Below, one piece after another: positions 43,919 to 53,027 of a stretch of DNA of 64,000 nt. The number at the start of each line of letters is the position of its first letter. The first letter of the stretch is position 1. The DNA comes from Paenibacillus sp. JNUCC-31 (GTDB lineage: Bacteria; Bacillota; Bacilli; Paenibacillales; Paenibacillaceae), in NCBI RefSeq assembly GCF_014844075.1, contig NZ_CP062165.1:7378001-7442000 (forward strand), in the 5' to 3' direction. Both the position numbers and the translations under genes were made by a program. The notes under the pieces were generated by a model. It was not told where the DNA came from. It made no database searches and was given only the letters and a program-made list of their open reading frames with translations.

Positions 43919-44545
43919 TTAAAATTGTTTGGCGAATGTTCTTGCCTGTTCCATGGCTTGCTGTTTGATCTCACCTGCACGTTCCTTATATTGGTTATGG
44001 CCTTCCACAAAAATACCTTCAAGCTTCGGAACACCCAGAAAAGACATAATAATGCTCAAATAACGATGGCCCGATTCCATTTGGGCTGCGGGTCCTTCAG
44101 AATAAATGCCGCCTCGGGCCTGAATGTGCAATGCTTTTTTGTTGGACAACAGTCCGACCGGACCCTGTTCGGTATAACGGAATGTTTTGCCAGCCACGCA
44201 GATGGAGTCGATATAAGCTTTCATAATAGGCGGAAAGGAGAAGTTCCACATCGGTGTCACAAAAACATATTTGTCGGCAGAGGCGAATTGATCGGACAAT
44301 TCATTCAAACGTTGTACTTTGGACTGTTCTCCAGAAGTCAATTCGCTGCCGGATTGAAGTTTGCCCCAACCGCTGAACACATCAGCATCAATATGAGGAA
44401 TGTCAGATCGATACAAATCCAGGTGGACGACCTCGTCAGAGGGATGACTTTCACGATATGCATCAACAAATGCTTTACCTGCAGCCATACTGAAGGAGGT
44501 TTCATGATCATGAGGATGGGCAGTAATATACAATAATGTAGACAT
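43919..44545 (-). CDS. azoR: FMN-dependent NADH-azoreductase
   Basis: 208-aa flavodoxin-fold NAD(P)H-quinone/azo reductase. Seen: [23 protein letters not shown] at the N-terminus (FMN phosphate loop), [19 protein letters not shown] (about 97-115, the FMN-binding P-M-W-N-F motif) and [12 protein letters not shown] (about 139-150). GAGGAAG lies before ATG 44545; an in-frame ATG at 44578 is less well placed. Likely a quinone or azo-compound detoxification enzyme. Single gene. Confidence 0.9.
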   Translation of the reverse strand: MSTLLYITAHPHDHETSFSMAAGKAFVDAYRESHPSDEVVHLDLYRSDIPHIDADVFSGWGKLQSGSELTSGEQSKVQRLNELSDQFASADKYVFVTPMWNFSFPPIMKAYIDSICVAGKTFRYTEQGPVGLLSNKKALHIQARGGIYSEGPAAQMESGHRYLSIIMSFLGVPKLEGIFVEGHNQYKERAGEIKQQAMEQARTFAKQF

Positions 44546-44726
44546 GCTTTTCTTCCTCTCTATGATGTTTTTTTGCAAAAAAGGTCCCGCATTAGTAAGC
44601 GACCGGTGTAGTATGCATCGTTTTTAACGTTTTATACCTGCATAGTGACCTGGTCCTCAATCATGTATAATACTATTGATGTAAGGTGAATTCGAACGAT
44701 AACAGGAATGAGTGAGATGAGCGCAT

Positions 44727-45671
44727 ATGGGAATGGATCTGGAGAAACAACGATTAAGCATTGAAGCAGCGAAATTGTATTATCAGTCGGATTACAGTCA
44801 GCAAGATATTGCGGTCAGACTGGGGGTATCGCGTCCAACGGTATCGCGGTTACTCCAGTATGCCAAAGATCGTGGATACGTTCGTATTGAAATTATGGAC
44901 CCTCTGGAGGATATCGACATTATCGCCGGCGAGCTCAAGGCCAAGTATAACCTGGATACTGCGCTTGTCTGTTTTGCCCCGTTGAAGAGTGATGAAGAGA
45001 TTTTGAAACATATCAGCAAAAGAGCGGCAGATTATTTACAGGATACGGTTCAGGATGCAGACATTATTGGCGTTACCTGGGGAACAACGATGAATGCCGT
45101 AGCCCGTCAACTTCGTCCCAAGCAGGTCAAAGGAGTCGAAGTTGTTCAACTAAAGGGAGGCGTAAGCCATTCCCATGTGAATACGTACGCGGCAGAGATT
45201 GTTCATTTGTTTGCTGAAGCTTTCCATACGGTTCCCCGATATTTGCCTTTGCCCGTGATCTTCGACAATATTGAAGTCAAAAAAATGGTGGAAGCGGACC
45301 GACATATTGGCAGAATTGTGGAGCTTGGGCGACAGGCTAACATTGCGATGTTTACGGTAGGCACAGTGAAGGAAGATGCACTTTTGTTCAGATTGGGGTA
45401 CTTCAATGATGAAGAACAGCAATTGTTGATGCATTCAGGTGCGGGTGACATTTGTTCACGTTTTTTTGATGCCGAGGGTCAGTTGATCAGTGAAGAGATT
45501 AACAACAGAACTGTCGGAATTGATCTGGCTGAGCTGCGAAATAAGGAAAAATCCATCCTCGTGGCTGGTGGGCACCGTAAAATAGAAGCTATTCATGCCG
45601 CACTTAAAGGTCATTATGCGAACATTTTGGTTACAGACCAATACACAGCTCAGGCTCTGCTACGATTTTAA
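44727..45671 (+). CDS. deoR: Deoxyribonucleoside regulator DeoR (SorC family)
   Basis: 314 aa, the length of B. subtilis DeoR (313). Seen: the HTH QQDIAVRLGVSRPTVSRLLQYAKDRGYVRIEI (about 24-55, in parts), and the sugar-binding C-terminal domain with ADIIGVTWGTTMNAVARQLRP, VEVVQLKGGVSHSHVNTYA and SGAGDICSRFFDAEGQLI. In Bacillus it is inactivated by deoxyribose 5-phosphate. ATG 44727 or 44733 is the start (weak GAGTGAG). A terminator follows; the genes it controls start at 45895 with an operator-like palindrome. Confidence 0.9.
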   Translation: MGMDLEKQRLSIEAAKLYYQSDYSQQDIAVRLGVSRPTVSRLLQYAKDRGYVRIEIMDPLEDIDIIAGELKAKYNLDTALVCFAPLKSDEEILKHISKRAADYLQDTVQDADIIGVTWGTTMNAVARQLRPKQVKGVEVVQLKGGVSHSHVNTYAAEIVHLFAEAFHTVPRYLPLPVIFDNIEVKKMVEADRHIGRIVELGRQANIAMFTVGTVKEDALLFRLGYFNDEEQQLLMHSGAGDICSRFFDAEGQLISEEINNRTVGIDLAELRNKEKSILVAGGHRKIEAIHAALKGHYANILVTDQYTAQALLRF

Positions 45672-45685
45672 TTGGATTGCATGAC

Positions 45686-45720
45686 AACATCTGCCACGTG
45701 ACATGGGCGGATGTTTTGCT
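45686..45720 (+). terminator. Terminator after deoR
   Basis: AACATCTGCC (45686-45695) pairs with GGCGGATGTT (45706-45715), one G-U pair, loop of ten, then TTGCTTTCTT. Confidence 0.75.
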
Positions 45721-45799
45721 TTCTTAGGCAGAAAATATACAGGTGATTACATCCTGGGAAGTCATTTCTTTAATGAAATCACCTTGAATTGCGTCATGA

Positions 45800-45821
45800 T
45801 TCAAACTTGAACAAAAGTTCA
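45800..45821. promoter_or_regulatory. DeoR-type operator before deoC
   Basis: Two overlapping inverted repeats: TTCAAAC-TTGAA (45800-45811) and TGAACAAAAGTTCA (45808-45821). The TTGAAC...GTTCA pattern resembles the B. subtilis DeoR operator in front of dra-nupC-pdp. It ends three bases before the proposed -35 box. Confidence 0.65.
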
Positions 45822-45823
45822 TA

Positions 45824-45852
45824 TTGATTTTTACATATGTTCATGTTAGGGT
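45824..45852 (+). promoter_or_regulatory. Promoter of the deoC operon
   Basis: TTGATT (45824-45829), 17-bp spacer, TAGGGT (45847-45852) with TG one base upstream. A weak -10, but the spacing and extended TG are right; it lies 43 bp before the TTG start of deoC and abuts the DeoR operator. Confidence 0.5.
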
Positions 45853-45894
45853 AGGGATATAGAAAATAACTTGTTCAGATAAGGGGAGATTCAA

Positions 45895-46569
45895 TTGACA
45901 ACACCACAATTAGCCAAAATGATAGATCATACCTTGCTTCGTGCAGACGCTACACAAAGTGAAATGGCCAAATTGACAGAAGAAGCAAAGCAATATCAGT
46001 TTGCTTCGGTATGTGTTAACCCGGGCTGGGTTGCTTACGCGGCTGAGCAGCTTCAAGGTACTGGCGTAGATATTTGCACCGTTATTGGTTTCCCTCTGGG
46101 TGCTTCCACTTCCGAGACCAAAGCGTTCGAAACCAAAGACGCTATTGCTAAAGGTGCTACTGAGGTGGATATGGTCATTAACATCAGTGCTTTGAAAGAC
46201 AGCAAAGATGATGTTGTGGAACAGGATATTCGTGCAGTTGTTGAAGCCGCAGCAGGCAATGCATTGGTGAAAGTCATTATTGAAACTTGTCTGTTAACGG
46301 ATGAAGAGAAAGTACGCGCATGTCAGGCAGCCGTGAGAGCTGGAGCTGATTTTGTCAAGACGTCCACAGGGTTCTCTACAGGCGGAGCAACACCAGAAGA
46401 TATCGCTTTGATGCGTCGCACTGTAGGTCCTGACATTGGTGTGAAGGCTTCCGGCGGCGTGAGAAGTCTGGAAGATATGCAAAAATTGATCGAAGCAGGA
46501 GCAACTCGGATTGGCGCCAGTTCTGGTGTGAAAATCATGCAGGGCCAACAGTCTACATCGACTTATTAA
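45895..46569 (+). CDS. deoC: Deoxyribose-phosphate aldolase
   Basis: Splits 2-deoxyribose 5-phosphate into glyceraldehyde 3-phosphate and acetaldehyde. 224 aa from a TTG start with AAGGGGAG upstream. Seen: [13 protein letters not shown] at the N-terminus, [36 protein letters not shown], the Schiff-base lysine in [14 protein letters not shown] (about residue 153) and the second active-site lysine in VKASGGVR (about 182). First structural gene of the deo operon. Confidence 0.93.
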   Translation: MTTPQLAKMIDHTLLRADATQSEMAKLTEEAKQYQFASVCVNPGWVAYAAEQLQGTGVDICTVIGFPLGASTSETKAFETKDAIAKGATEVDMVINISALKDSKDDVVEQDIRAVVEAAAGNALVKVIIETCLLTDEEKVRACQAAVRAGADFVKTSTGFSTGGATPEDIALMRRTVGPDIGVKASGGVRSLEDMQKLIEAGATRIGASSGVKIMQGQQSTSTY

Positions 46570-46618
46570 TACGAGTTGTTGGACGTTTCAATTGAATTGA
46601 GTTAAAGATCTACAGGAG

Positions 46619-46666
46619 GAACTTGTTCTTCATATTCCGTGGGAAGCGGAGGTGGAGAACAGGTTC
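46619..46666 (+). other. Hairpin in the deoC-nupC gap
   Basis: GAACTTGTTCT (46619-46629) pairs with AGAACAGGTTC (46656-46666), 11 bp with one G-U pair; TCCG/CGGA may pair inside the 26-base loop. The downstream T-run (46690-46696) is 24 bases away, so a simple terminator is unlikely. An attenuator or message-stabilising role is possible. Confidence 0.5.
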
Positions 46667-46728
46667 TTGTCCTGAAGATTCTATTCCGTTTTTTTATCAA
46701 AAAATATTCCTTAAAAAGACCGAATTTG

Positions 46729-46743
46729 TTGTAAGCGCTTTAC
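46729..46743 (+). promoter_or_regulatory. cre-like site before nupC
   Basis: TTGTAAGCGCTTTAC fits the relaxed cre pattern at 13 of 15 positions and is itself nearly palindromic. The B. subtilis dra-nupC-pdp operon is under CcpA control, so catabolite repression is expected here. Confidence 0.45.
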
Positions 46744-46833
46744 TTGTTTTCTGAAAGGATAATTCATCACATACATGGTAAACCTTTGAGCTGAATGAAC
46801 ATCCGGCTTAACTACCTTCAAAGGAGAGATAGA

Positions 46834-48024
46834 ATGAAATTCCTAATTGCCCTTCTTGGTATACTTGTTGTCTTTGGACTAGCCTATCTGGTCAGCAACG
46901 GTAAAAAGAAGATCCGATATCGTCCACTAATCATTATGGTTGTTTTGCAAGTTATACTGGGATATGCATTGTTAAACACGGAAGTGGGTACCTTTTTGAT
47001 TGGCGGTTTCGCGACCGTATTTGAAAGTTTGCTTGCCTATGCGAATGAAGGTATCTCATTTGTGTTCGGCGGTTTGACTACCGTAGGGGCAGAAAGTGGG
47101 GGCGCGCCGTTCTTCCTCAGTGTCTTGATGCCAATCGTCGTCATCTCAGCGCTCATTGGGATATTGCAGTATATCCGAATCTTGCCTTTTGTTATAAAAT
47201 ATATTGGTCTGGTACTAAGCAAAATCAACGGAATGGGCAAACTGGAATCATATAACGCGGTTGCTTCGGCTGTATTGGGGCAATCTGAAGTGTTCATTTC
47301 TGTGAAAAAACAAATTGGGTTGTTGCCTAAACATCGGCTGTACACCTTGTGTGCCTCAGCGATGTCCACGGTATCGATGTCGATTGTCGGTGCCTATATG
47401 TCCATGATTGATCCAAAATATGTGGTTACGGCTCTCGTGCTGAACCTGTTTGGCGGTTTTATCATTGCTTCCATCGTGAATCCTTATCAGGTAACGGAAG
47501 AAGAAGATATATTGGAAGTGCAGGAAGAGGAGAAACAGTCCTTCTTCGAAATGCTGGGCGAGTACATCTTGGATGGATTCAAAGTTGCCATCGTCGTTGC
47601 TGCGATGTTAATCGGTTTTGTTGCCTTGATCGCGCTCGTTAACGGGATCTTCAGTGCGGTGCTCGGCATTTCGTTCCAGCAACTGCTTGGTTATGTGTTT
47701 GCACCATTTGCCTTCATTATGGGTGTTCCTTGGAAGGAAGCGATTCAGGCGGGAAGCATTATGGCTACCAAAATGGTATCCAACGAATTCGTTGCTATGC
47801 TTGATCTGACGAAACAGACTGCATTGTCTGCCAGAACAACAGGGATCGTATCCGTCTTCCTCGTATCGTTTGCGAACTTCTCCTCCATCGGTATTATCGC
47901 CGGTGCAGTGAAGGGACTTCATGAGAAACAAGGTAACGTGGTGGCCCGCTTCGGTCTGAAGCTGCTTTACGGTGCATCGCTTGTCAGCGTACTGTCTGCG
48001 ATCATCGCCGGACTGTTCTTATAA
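46834..48024 (+). CDS. nupC: Concentrative nucleoside transporter NupC
   Basis: 396-aa CNT-family proton/sodium-nucleoside symporter with about eight to ten membrane segments. Seen: GISFVFGGL (about 75-83), the substrate-binding helix region [17 protein letters not shown] (about 149-165) and [11 protein letters not shown] (about 313-323). AAAGGAGAG lies before ATG 46834; the in-frame ATG at 46795 has no site. Imports the nucleosides that DeoD and Pdp cleave. Confidence 0.92.
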   Translation: MKFLIALLGILVVFGLAYLVSNGKKKIRYRPLIIMVVLQVILGYALLNTEVGTFLIGGFATVFESLLAYANEGISFVFGGLTTVGAESGGAPFFLSVLMPIVVISALIGILQYIRILPFVIKYIGLVLSKINGMGKLESYNAVASAVLGQSEVFISVKKQIGLLPKHRLYTLCASAMSTVSMSIVGAYMSMIDPKYVVTALVLNLFGGFIIASIVNPYQVTEEEDILEVQEEEKQSFFEMLGEYILDGFKVAIVVAAMLIGFVALIALVNGIFSAVLGISFQQLLGYVFAPFAFIMGVPWKEAIQAGSIMATKMVSNEFVAMLDLTKQTALSARTTGIVSVFLVSFANFSSIGIIAGAVKGLHEKQGNVVARFGLKLLYGASLVSVLSAIIAGLFL

Positions 48025-48053
48025 GCCGGATTATTGGAAGGAGTGCTTAAGTT

Positions 48054-49232
48054 ATGTCAACTTTTAAAAGAGTACATCTGATTGTTATGGATTCCGTAGG
48101 AATCGGTGAAGCGCCGGATGCGGCTGAATTCGATGATTTCGACGTCGACACCTTTGGTCACATTGCACGTGAACGCGGAGGGTTGAAGATGCCTCATATG
48201 GCCAGTCTTGGACTGTCCAATATTAAGGAAATAGAGGGTGTCCCTGTAGCGGATGCACCAAGAGCCTTTTACACCAAGATGCAGGAAGCATCCAGAGGCA
48301 AAGACACCATGACGGGTCACTGGGAACTGATGGGCCTGTACATTGATACCCCTTTCCGTGTGTTTCCAGACGGATTCCCGGATGAATTGATTCAGCGCAT
48401 TGAGGAAAAAACAGGTCGCAAGGTGATTGGGAATAAACCGGCCAGCGGAACGGAAATCATTGATGAATTGGGCGAAGAGCATGTGAAAACAGGCGCCCTG
48501 ATTATATACACATCTGCAGACTCGGTTCTGCAGATTGCAGCTCACGAAGATGTTGTTCCTTTGAAAGAACTGTATGAGATCTGTGAGTTCTGCCGTGAGA
48601 TTACGCTTGATGATCCCTACATGTTGGGACGTATCATTGCCCGTCCATTTGTAGGTGAAGTGGGTAACTTCAAACGTACAGCCAACCGTCATGATTACGC
48701 GCTTAAACCGTTTGGCCGCACTGTGATGAATGAACTCAAAGATGGCGGATTTGACGTAATTGCCTTGGGTAAAATCGCAGATATCTACGATGGCGAAGGT
48801 GTAACCAAGTCCGTTCGCACCGTCTCCAACATGGATGGCATGGACAAATTGTCCGAAACGATGGATGAAGAATTCACTGGACTCAGCTTTTTGAACCTGG
48901 TTGACTTCGACGCCCTGTACGGCCATCGTCGTGATCCACAAGGCTATGCTCAGGCGCTTGAAGATTATGATGCTCGTCTGCCTGAGATTTTCAGCAAAAT
49001 GACCAACGATGATCTGCTTCTCATCACAGCTGACCATGGTAATGATCCAACCTACCGCGGTACGGATCACACACGGGAGTATGTGCCACTGCTTGTCTAC
49101 TCGCCACGCTTCAATGGAGGTAAAAAACTCGAGCTGCGCAGCACGTTTGCAGACCTTGGAGCTACGGTAGCTGAGAACTTCGGGGTGAAACTGCCGGAAT
49201 ACGGCACAAGTTTCCTGAAGGACCTGAAGTGA
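48054..49232 (+). CDS. deoB: Phosphopentomutase
   Basis: Interconverts (deoxy)ribose 1- and 5-phosphate. 392-aa alkaline-phosphatase-superfamily metalloenzyme. Seen: [14 protein letters not shown] (about 9-22; metal Asp), [11 protein letters not shown] (about 83-93, phosphorylated Thr), [35 protein letters not shown] (about 323-343, in parts) with the metal-binding Asp/His residues. GGAAGGAG precedes the ATG. 30 bp after nupC in the same operon. Confidence 0.94.
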   Translation: MSTFKRVHLIVMDSVGIGEAPDAAEFDDFDVDTFGHIARERGGLKMPHMASLGLSNIKEIEGVPVADAPRAFYTKMQEASRGKDTMTGHWELMGLYIDTPFRVFPDGFPDELIQRIEEKTGRKVIGNKPASGTEIIDELGEEHVKTGALIIYTSADSVLQIAAHEDVVPLKELYEICEFCREITLDDPYMLGRIIARPFVGEVGNFKRTANRHDYALKPFGRTVMNELKDGGFDVIALGKIADIYDGEGVTKSVRTVSNMDGMDKLSETMDEEFTGLSFLNLVDFDALYGHRRDPQGYAQALEDYDARLPEIFSKMTNDDLLLITADHGNDPTYRGTDHTREYVPLLVYSPRFNGGKKLELRSTFADLGATVAENFGVKLPEYGTSFLKDLK

Positions 49233-49371
49233 GATACACGCTTTTAACGGCACACGGGGAATAGAAGTTATATTTTTTATGAAAAAGTAGGACAGGACAA
49301 CGACTGGGGCAGTGCTGCTGCTCCGGTCCTGACCTTCATTCAATCACATGGATAACTGGAGGAGATTAATT

Positions 49372-50079
49372 ATGAGTACACATATTGGAGCTAATCCCGG
49401 AGATATCGCAGAAACGATCCTTTTGCCAGGAGACCCATTGCGAGCAAAATTTATTGCGGATACGTATCTTGAAGATGTCGTTTGTTACAACGAGGTTCGC
49501 GGCATGCTCGGATTCACGGGTACATATCAGGGACATCGTATCTCGGTGCAAGGTTCCGGCATGGGGATTCCTTCGTTCAGCATTTATGCTAACGAACTGA
49601 TCAGCGAATATGGCGTAAAAAACCTGATTCGTGTAGGGACTTGTGGGGGCATGCAAGAACATGTTCATGTCCGTGATGTCATTCTCGCTCAAGCTTCTTG
49701 TACAGATTCCAGCATGAACAAGCTTGTATTTGGTGGATATGACTTCTCGCCGATCGCTACGTTCTCCCTGCTCAAAGAAGCGTATGATCGTGCAACTGCA
49801 AAAGGCATGAAAATCCATGTCGGTAACGTATTCAGCTCCGATTCCTTCTATCGTGACGATCGTTCCGTGACTGAGAAATTGATGCAGCACGGCGTACTGG
49901 GCGTTGAGATGGAAACAACGGCATTGTACACACTCGCAGCCAAATTTGGCGTAAACGCACTGACCATCCTGACGGTAAGTGATCACTTGCTGACAGGTGA
50001 AGAAACTTCCGCCGAAGAACGCCAAAAAACGTTCAACGACATGATGGTGGTAGCCCTGGAAACAGCAATCACGCTGTAA
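49372..50079 (+). CDS. deoD: Purine nucleoside phosphorylase, DeoD type
   Basis: Phosphorolysis of purine (deoxy)nucleosides to base and pentose 1-phosphate. 235 aa. Seen: [23 protein letters not shown] (phosphate loop, in parts), IRVGTCGG (about 84-91), [13 protein letters not shown] (about 178-190; ribose-binding Glu pair) and [10 protein letters not shown] (about 203-212; catalytic Asp). GGAGGAG precedes ATG 49372; an in-frame ATG at 49348 lies upstream of that site. Feeds purines to the catabolic block at the left of the window. Confidence 0.93.
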   Translation: MSTHIGANPGDIAETILLPGDPLRAKFIADTYLEDVVCYNEVRGMLGFTGTYQGHRISVQGSGMGIPSFSIYANELISEYGVKNLIRVGTCGGMQEHVHVRDVILAQASCTDSSMNKLVFGGYDFSPIATFSLLKEAYDRATAKGMKIHVGNVFSSDSFYRDDRSVTEKLMQHGVLGVEMETTALYTLAAKFGVNALTILTVSDHLLTGEETSAEERQKTFNDMMVVALETAITL

Positions 50080-50131
50080 TTGTTGCATTTTATATTCAAT
50101 AATCAATTGATTGTATCGAAACTTTTGTTCT

Positions 50132-50288
50132 GAGCACGTAGTGGAGGAACCGGAATCGATTCTGAAGAAGCGAAGCGTTCACCTTTGTCTCCGTGTTTTC
50201 TCCATTACAAAATGGATTAAAAAAACTTGGAGACAACAGCGATCAAAAGAACGATCCGGGGCCGGAACGAATGCAACACAAAGTGTTC
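50132..50288 (+). ncRNA. Candidate structured RNA element, copy 2
   Basis: Nested helices: GAGCAC/GTGTTC (50132-50137 / 50283-50288), CCGGAATCG/CGATCCGG with one bulge (50150-50158 / 50252-50259), conserved GAAGAAGCGAAGCGTTCACC (50164-50183), stem TTGTCTCCGTG / CTTGGAGACAA (50185-50195 / 50226-50236, one mismatch), inner stem TCCATT/AATGGA (50201-50206 / 50211-50216, loop ACAA), and conserved AACAGCGATC (50235-50244). Same layout as 18056-18206. Confidence 0.5.
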
Positions 50289-50331
50289 TTTTTAACAAAC
50301 TATCAATTGATTGTATCGAAATTTTTGTTCT

Positions 50332-50487
50332 GAGCACGTAGTGGAGGAACCGGAATCGATTCTGAAGAAGCAAAGCGTTCGCCTTTGTCTCCGAGTTTTC
50401 TCCATTACCAAATGGATTAAAAAACTTGGAGACAACAGCGATCAAAAGAACGATCCGGGGCCGGAACGGATACAGCACAAAGTGTTC
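50332..50487 (+). ncRNA. Candidate structured RNA element, copy 3 (pdp-proximal)
   Basis: As copy 2: GAGCAC/GTGTTC (50332-50337 / 50482-50487), CCGGAATCG/CGATCCGG (50350-50358 / 50451-50458), GAAGAAGCAAAGCGTTCGCC (50364-50383), stem TTGTCTCCGAG / CTTGGAGACAA (50385-50395 / 50425-50435, no mismatch), inner TCCATT/AATGGA with loop ACCA, AACAGCGATC (50434-50443). It ends 33 bp before the pdp ATG, so it would form the 5' leader if transcription reads through from deoD. Confidence 0.5.
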
Positions 50488-50520
50488 TATATAATCACCT
50501 ACAACGAAGGAGAGATCATC

Positions 50521-51822
50521 ATGAGAATGGTAGACATTATTGCCAAGAAACGCGACGGAAAAGAACTGACAACAGCTGAGATTGATTTTGTTGTACAAGG
50601 ATACACACAAGGTGAAATTCCGGATTACCAAGTCAGCGCATGGGCGATGGCAATATTCTTCAAGGATATGACCGACAAGGAACGCGCGGATTTAACTATG
50701 TCCATGGTAAACTCAGGCGAAACAATCGATTTGTCCGCAATCGAAGGCATCAAGGTAGACAAGCACTCCACAGGTGGTGTGGGTGATACAACAACGTTGG
50801 TACTCGCACCGCTCGTTGCTGCTCTGGATGTTCCTGTTGCCAAAATGTCCGGACGTGGATTAGGTCACACAGGTGGTACAACAGACAAACTGGAATCCGT
50901 TGCAGGCTTCCATGTGGAGCTGGAGAAAGAAGAGTTCATCCGACTCGTGAACGAGTACAAAGTTGCTGTTATCGGTCAGAGTGGCAACCTTACGCCAGCA
51001 GACAAAAAGCTTTATGCTCTGCGTGACGTTACAGCTACCGTTAACTCCATCCCACTGATCGCCAGCTCCATCATGAGTAAGAAAATTGCAGCAGGTGCTG
51101 ATGCCATCGTACTGGATGTCAAAACAGGTGCTGGTGCATTCATGAAGACTAAGGAAGATGCGAAAGAACTGGCACATGCCATGGTAAGCATCGGTAACAA
51201 TGTTGGACGTAAAACGATGGCTGTCATTTCCGATATGTCCCAACCTCTGGGTCTGGCTATCGGTAACGCGCTTGAAGTGAAAGAAGCCATTCTTACACTG
51301 CAAGGTAAAGGACCGAAGGATCTGGAAGAACTGTGTCTGGCGCTTGGACGTCAAATGGTATACCTTGCTGGTAAAGCAGACTCTCTGGAGCAAGCTGAAG
51401 AGAAATTGAAAGAAGTGATTCAGAACGGTAAAGCGCTGGAGAAATTCAAAGATTTCCTGGCAAACCAAGGTGGAGACGCTTCAGTAGTAGATCACCCGGA
51501 TCGCTTGCCACAGGCAAAATATCTGGTGGAAGTACCAGCGGATAAAGACGGATATGTAGCTGGCATCGTTGCTGACGAAATCGGTACTGCGGCAATGCTG
51601 CTTGGCGCAGGCCGTGCAACGAAAGAATCCGAGATCGATCTCGCCGTGGGGTTGATGCTCAACAAAAAAGTGGGTGACCCGGTTAAAGCTGGCGAATCCC
51701 TCGTAACCATCCATGCCAATCGTGAAGACGTGGCAGACGTAATCGCGAAGATTAAAGAAAACATTACGATTGCGGATCACGCCGATGCGCCTGTATTGGT
51801 TCATGATATCGTTACTGAATAA
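50521..51822 (+). CDS. pdp: Pyrimidine-nucleoside phosphorylase
   Basis: Phosphorolysis of uridine, thymidine and deoxyuridine. 433 aa, identical in length to B. subtilis Pdp. Seen: [17 protein letters not shown], the phosphate-binding [17 protein letters not shown] (about 81-97), [19 protein letters not shown] (about 108-126), and [16 protein letters not shown] near the C-terminus. AAGGAGAG is six bases before ATG 50521; the frame stays open ~210 bases upstream through the tandem repeat but has no other good start. Closes the deo operon. Confidence 0.94.
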   Translation: MRMVDIIAKKRDGKELTTAEIDFVVQGYTQGEIPDYQVSAWAMAIFFKDMTDKERADLTMSMVNSGETIDLSAIEGIKVDKHSTGGVGDTTTLVLAPLVAALDVPVAKMSGRGLGHTGGTTDKLESVAGFHVELEKEEFIRLVNEYKVAVIGQSGNLTPADKKLYALRDVTATVNSIPLIASSIMSKKIAAGADAIVLDVKTGAGAFMKTKEDAKELAHAMVSIGNNVGRKTMAVISDMSQPLGLAIGNALEVKEAILTLQGKGPKDLEELCLALGRQMVYLAGKADSLEQAEEKLKEVIQNGKALEKFKDFLANQGGDASVVDHPDRLPQAKYLVEVPADKDGYVAGIVADEIGTAAMLLGAGRATKESEIDLAVGLMLNKKVGDPVKAGESLVTIHANREDVADVIAKIKENITIADHADAPVLVHDIVTE

Positions 51823-51866
51823 TATATCAAGCAAACAAGGTTTAACCTTATGCCTGAATTAAATTC

Positions 51867-51905
51867 AAAGCCCCGAAGGCTATGCACTCCATAGCTTCGG
51901 GGCTT
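51867..51905. terminator. Terminator between convergent pdp and the TIGR03943-type gene
   Basis: AAAGCCCCGAAG(G)CTATG pairs with CATAGCTTCGGGGCTTT with a single bulged G and loop CACTC; T-run on the plus strand and an A-run before the left arm make it bidirectional. Confidence 0.9.
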
Positions 51906-51908
51906 TTC

Positions 51909-52892
51909 TTATTTATTTTGTAGCTTATCATATGCCTTTACCGAATCTGCATTCGTGTAAATGTAAGGGGTGGATGGCTGCTCGACAGGTGTTACCTTTT
52001 CTGCTCGAATCTCAATGGTATCTTTACCATTCACCTGAGCCGATCCAATTGTGCCATCGATTTGTACCCAACTGTCTGTTGGAAAGCTGTCTGCATTCGG
52101 GACATGAATCATCACACCAAAGGGAGCAGCGTCTGCGGGGCAGCACATCACCAGAAATCGCCCTAATGCAAAATGAGATTCCTGATCCATGCTTTTATCT
52201 CGATATACAAACCCTGTCAGGGAGATGTCCTTGCCTGCAAATTGTCGTTGGAACATGTCGATGGAGCCCAACGTCTCGGAGAAGATTTCGGGGAATACCT
52301 TGATGACCGATTCGGCATTTAATTTCTCTGCCAGTTCGGCAAATTCACGACTGTACTCGTCCGGGGGAACGAATTGTACTTTTGCGGCTGGCGCAGATAA
52401 TTCAACAGTTGCAGTTTTTTTGGATAGATCTTTAATGTCCAGCTCTGCTGTATCAGGTAAAGGTTCCTTTCGACGAATCTCCGGAGGTCCATAGGAAAGT
52501 GACATGCCTTTTTGACTGGCCATGGAACTGCCTAGCGCCTGATCGGGCAAAAGAAAACCAAGTACTAAAGGAATGGCAATCAAGCCATAGATCAGCGTGC
52601 TGCGTGCCCATCCCGAAGGAGGCGGATGCTCACAGTCACAATGGAGGTGGTTATTGCCAAACAGTCCGTGCCAGGCCATGATAGCGGCAATAAATAAAAA
52701 GGGAACAGGACAGCAGAGAAGCAATCGTTGCATCGTTGGTGCCAGATAATAATGAAGAGAATCGCTTGTATTCAAATGAATGATGTATACAGCCAGCCCG
52801 CCGATCCACAACGCACGAATCAGGTTATGCCATTGGATGGGTGGGGATTTGGAAACAGGAGCTTTGGACATCGTATAACCAGGATGGTTCAT
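51909..52892 (-). CDS. TIGR03943/YcgQ-type (DUF1980) membrane-anchored protein
   Basis: 327 aa. Two membrane segments at ~28-43 and ~58-75, a Cys/His cluster NNHLHCDCEH (about 79-88), a third segment at ~98-115, then a soluble C-terminal part (about 150-327) with ISLTGFVYRD, FALGRFLVMCCPADAAPFGVMI and WVQIDGTIG, an OB-like beta region. It starts at ATG 52892 behind AGAGGTGATT. In Bacilli this family is found beside an ArsP_1-type permease and is often in zinc (Zur) regulons; the partner lies 135 bp upstream here. Transport or folding role in zinc or metal supply is inferred. Confidence 0.8.
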   Translation of the reverse strand: MNHPGYTMSKAPVSKSPPIQWHNLIRALWIGGLAVYIIHLNTSDSLHYYLAPTMQRLLLCCPVPFLFIAAIMAWHGLFGNNHLHCDCEHPPPSGWARSTLIYGLIAIPLVLGFLLPDQALGSSMASQKGMSLSYGPPEIRRKEPLPDTAELDIKDLSKKTATVELSAPAAKVQFVPPDEYSREFAELAEKLNAESVIKVFPEIFSETLGSIDMFQRQFAGKDISLTGFVYRDKSMDQESHFALGRFLVMCCPADAAPFGVMIHVPNADSFPTDSWVQIDGTIGSAQVNGKDTIEIRAEKVTPVEQPSTPYIYTNADSVKAYDKLQNK

Positions 52893-53027
52893 ATAATCAC
52901 CTCTTTATTCAGATCATGACTTCGTGAATGCTTTCTCGGATAAGCGGGATAATGAACGAGCCCATAGTAGCCAAAATGAAAGTTCATACACTTAATAATT
53001 AATGTCATTAAACATGTTCATCAATGT

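Larger units (their letters stand above)
50102..50501 (+). repeat. 200-bp tandem direct repeat in the deoD-pdp gap
   Basis: Two near-identical units, 50102-50301 and 50302-50501, each beginning with the palindrome ATCAATTGAT followed by TGTATCGAAA. They differ at roughly a dozen positions, plus a one-base loss in the second unit, and diverge in the last ~20 bases, where unit 2 runs into the pdp leader. Each unit contains one copy of the candidate structured element. The 76-codon open frame in unit 1 and the long N-terminal extension of the pdp frame through unit 2 are by-products of the repeat. Confidence 0.9.

Noticed and set aside
49288..49333. Hairpin in the deoB-deoD gap (GGGGCAG/CTGCTCC within AGGAC/GTCCT)
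   Set aside because: Imperfect and without T-run; may be a processing hairpin but the evidence is thin.
48057..49343. 428-codon open frame on the minus strand opposite deoB
   Set aside because: It lies entirely opposite a confidently identified gene, has no ribosome site or recognisable motif, and its Cys/His/Phe-rich composition is what the antisense of a well-biased gene gives.
49366..50106. 246-codon minus-strand frame opposite deoD
   Set aside because: Shadow of deoD in the antisense frame, with no family motif and no start signal.
50111..50341. 76-codon frame within the first tandem repeat unit
   Set aside because: Made of the structured repeat; the second unit contains the same frame fused to pdp, as expected by chance from a repeat, and neither has a ribosome site.
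50102..50501. Tandem repeats as a possible CRISPR array
   Set aside because: Only two units of 200 bp with no short repeat/unique spacer alternation and no cas genes nearby.
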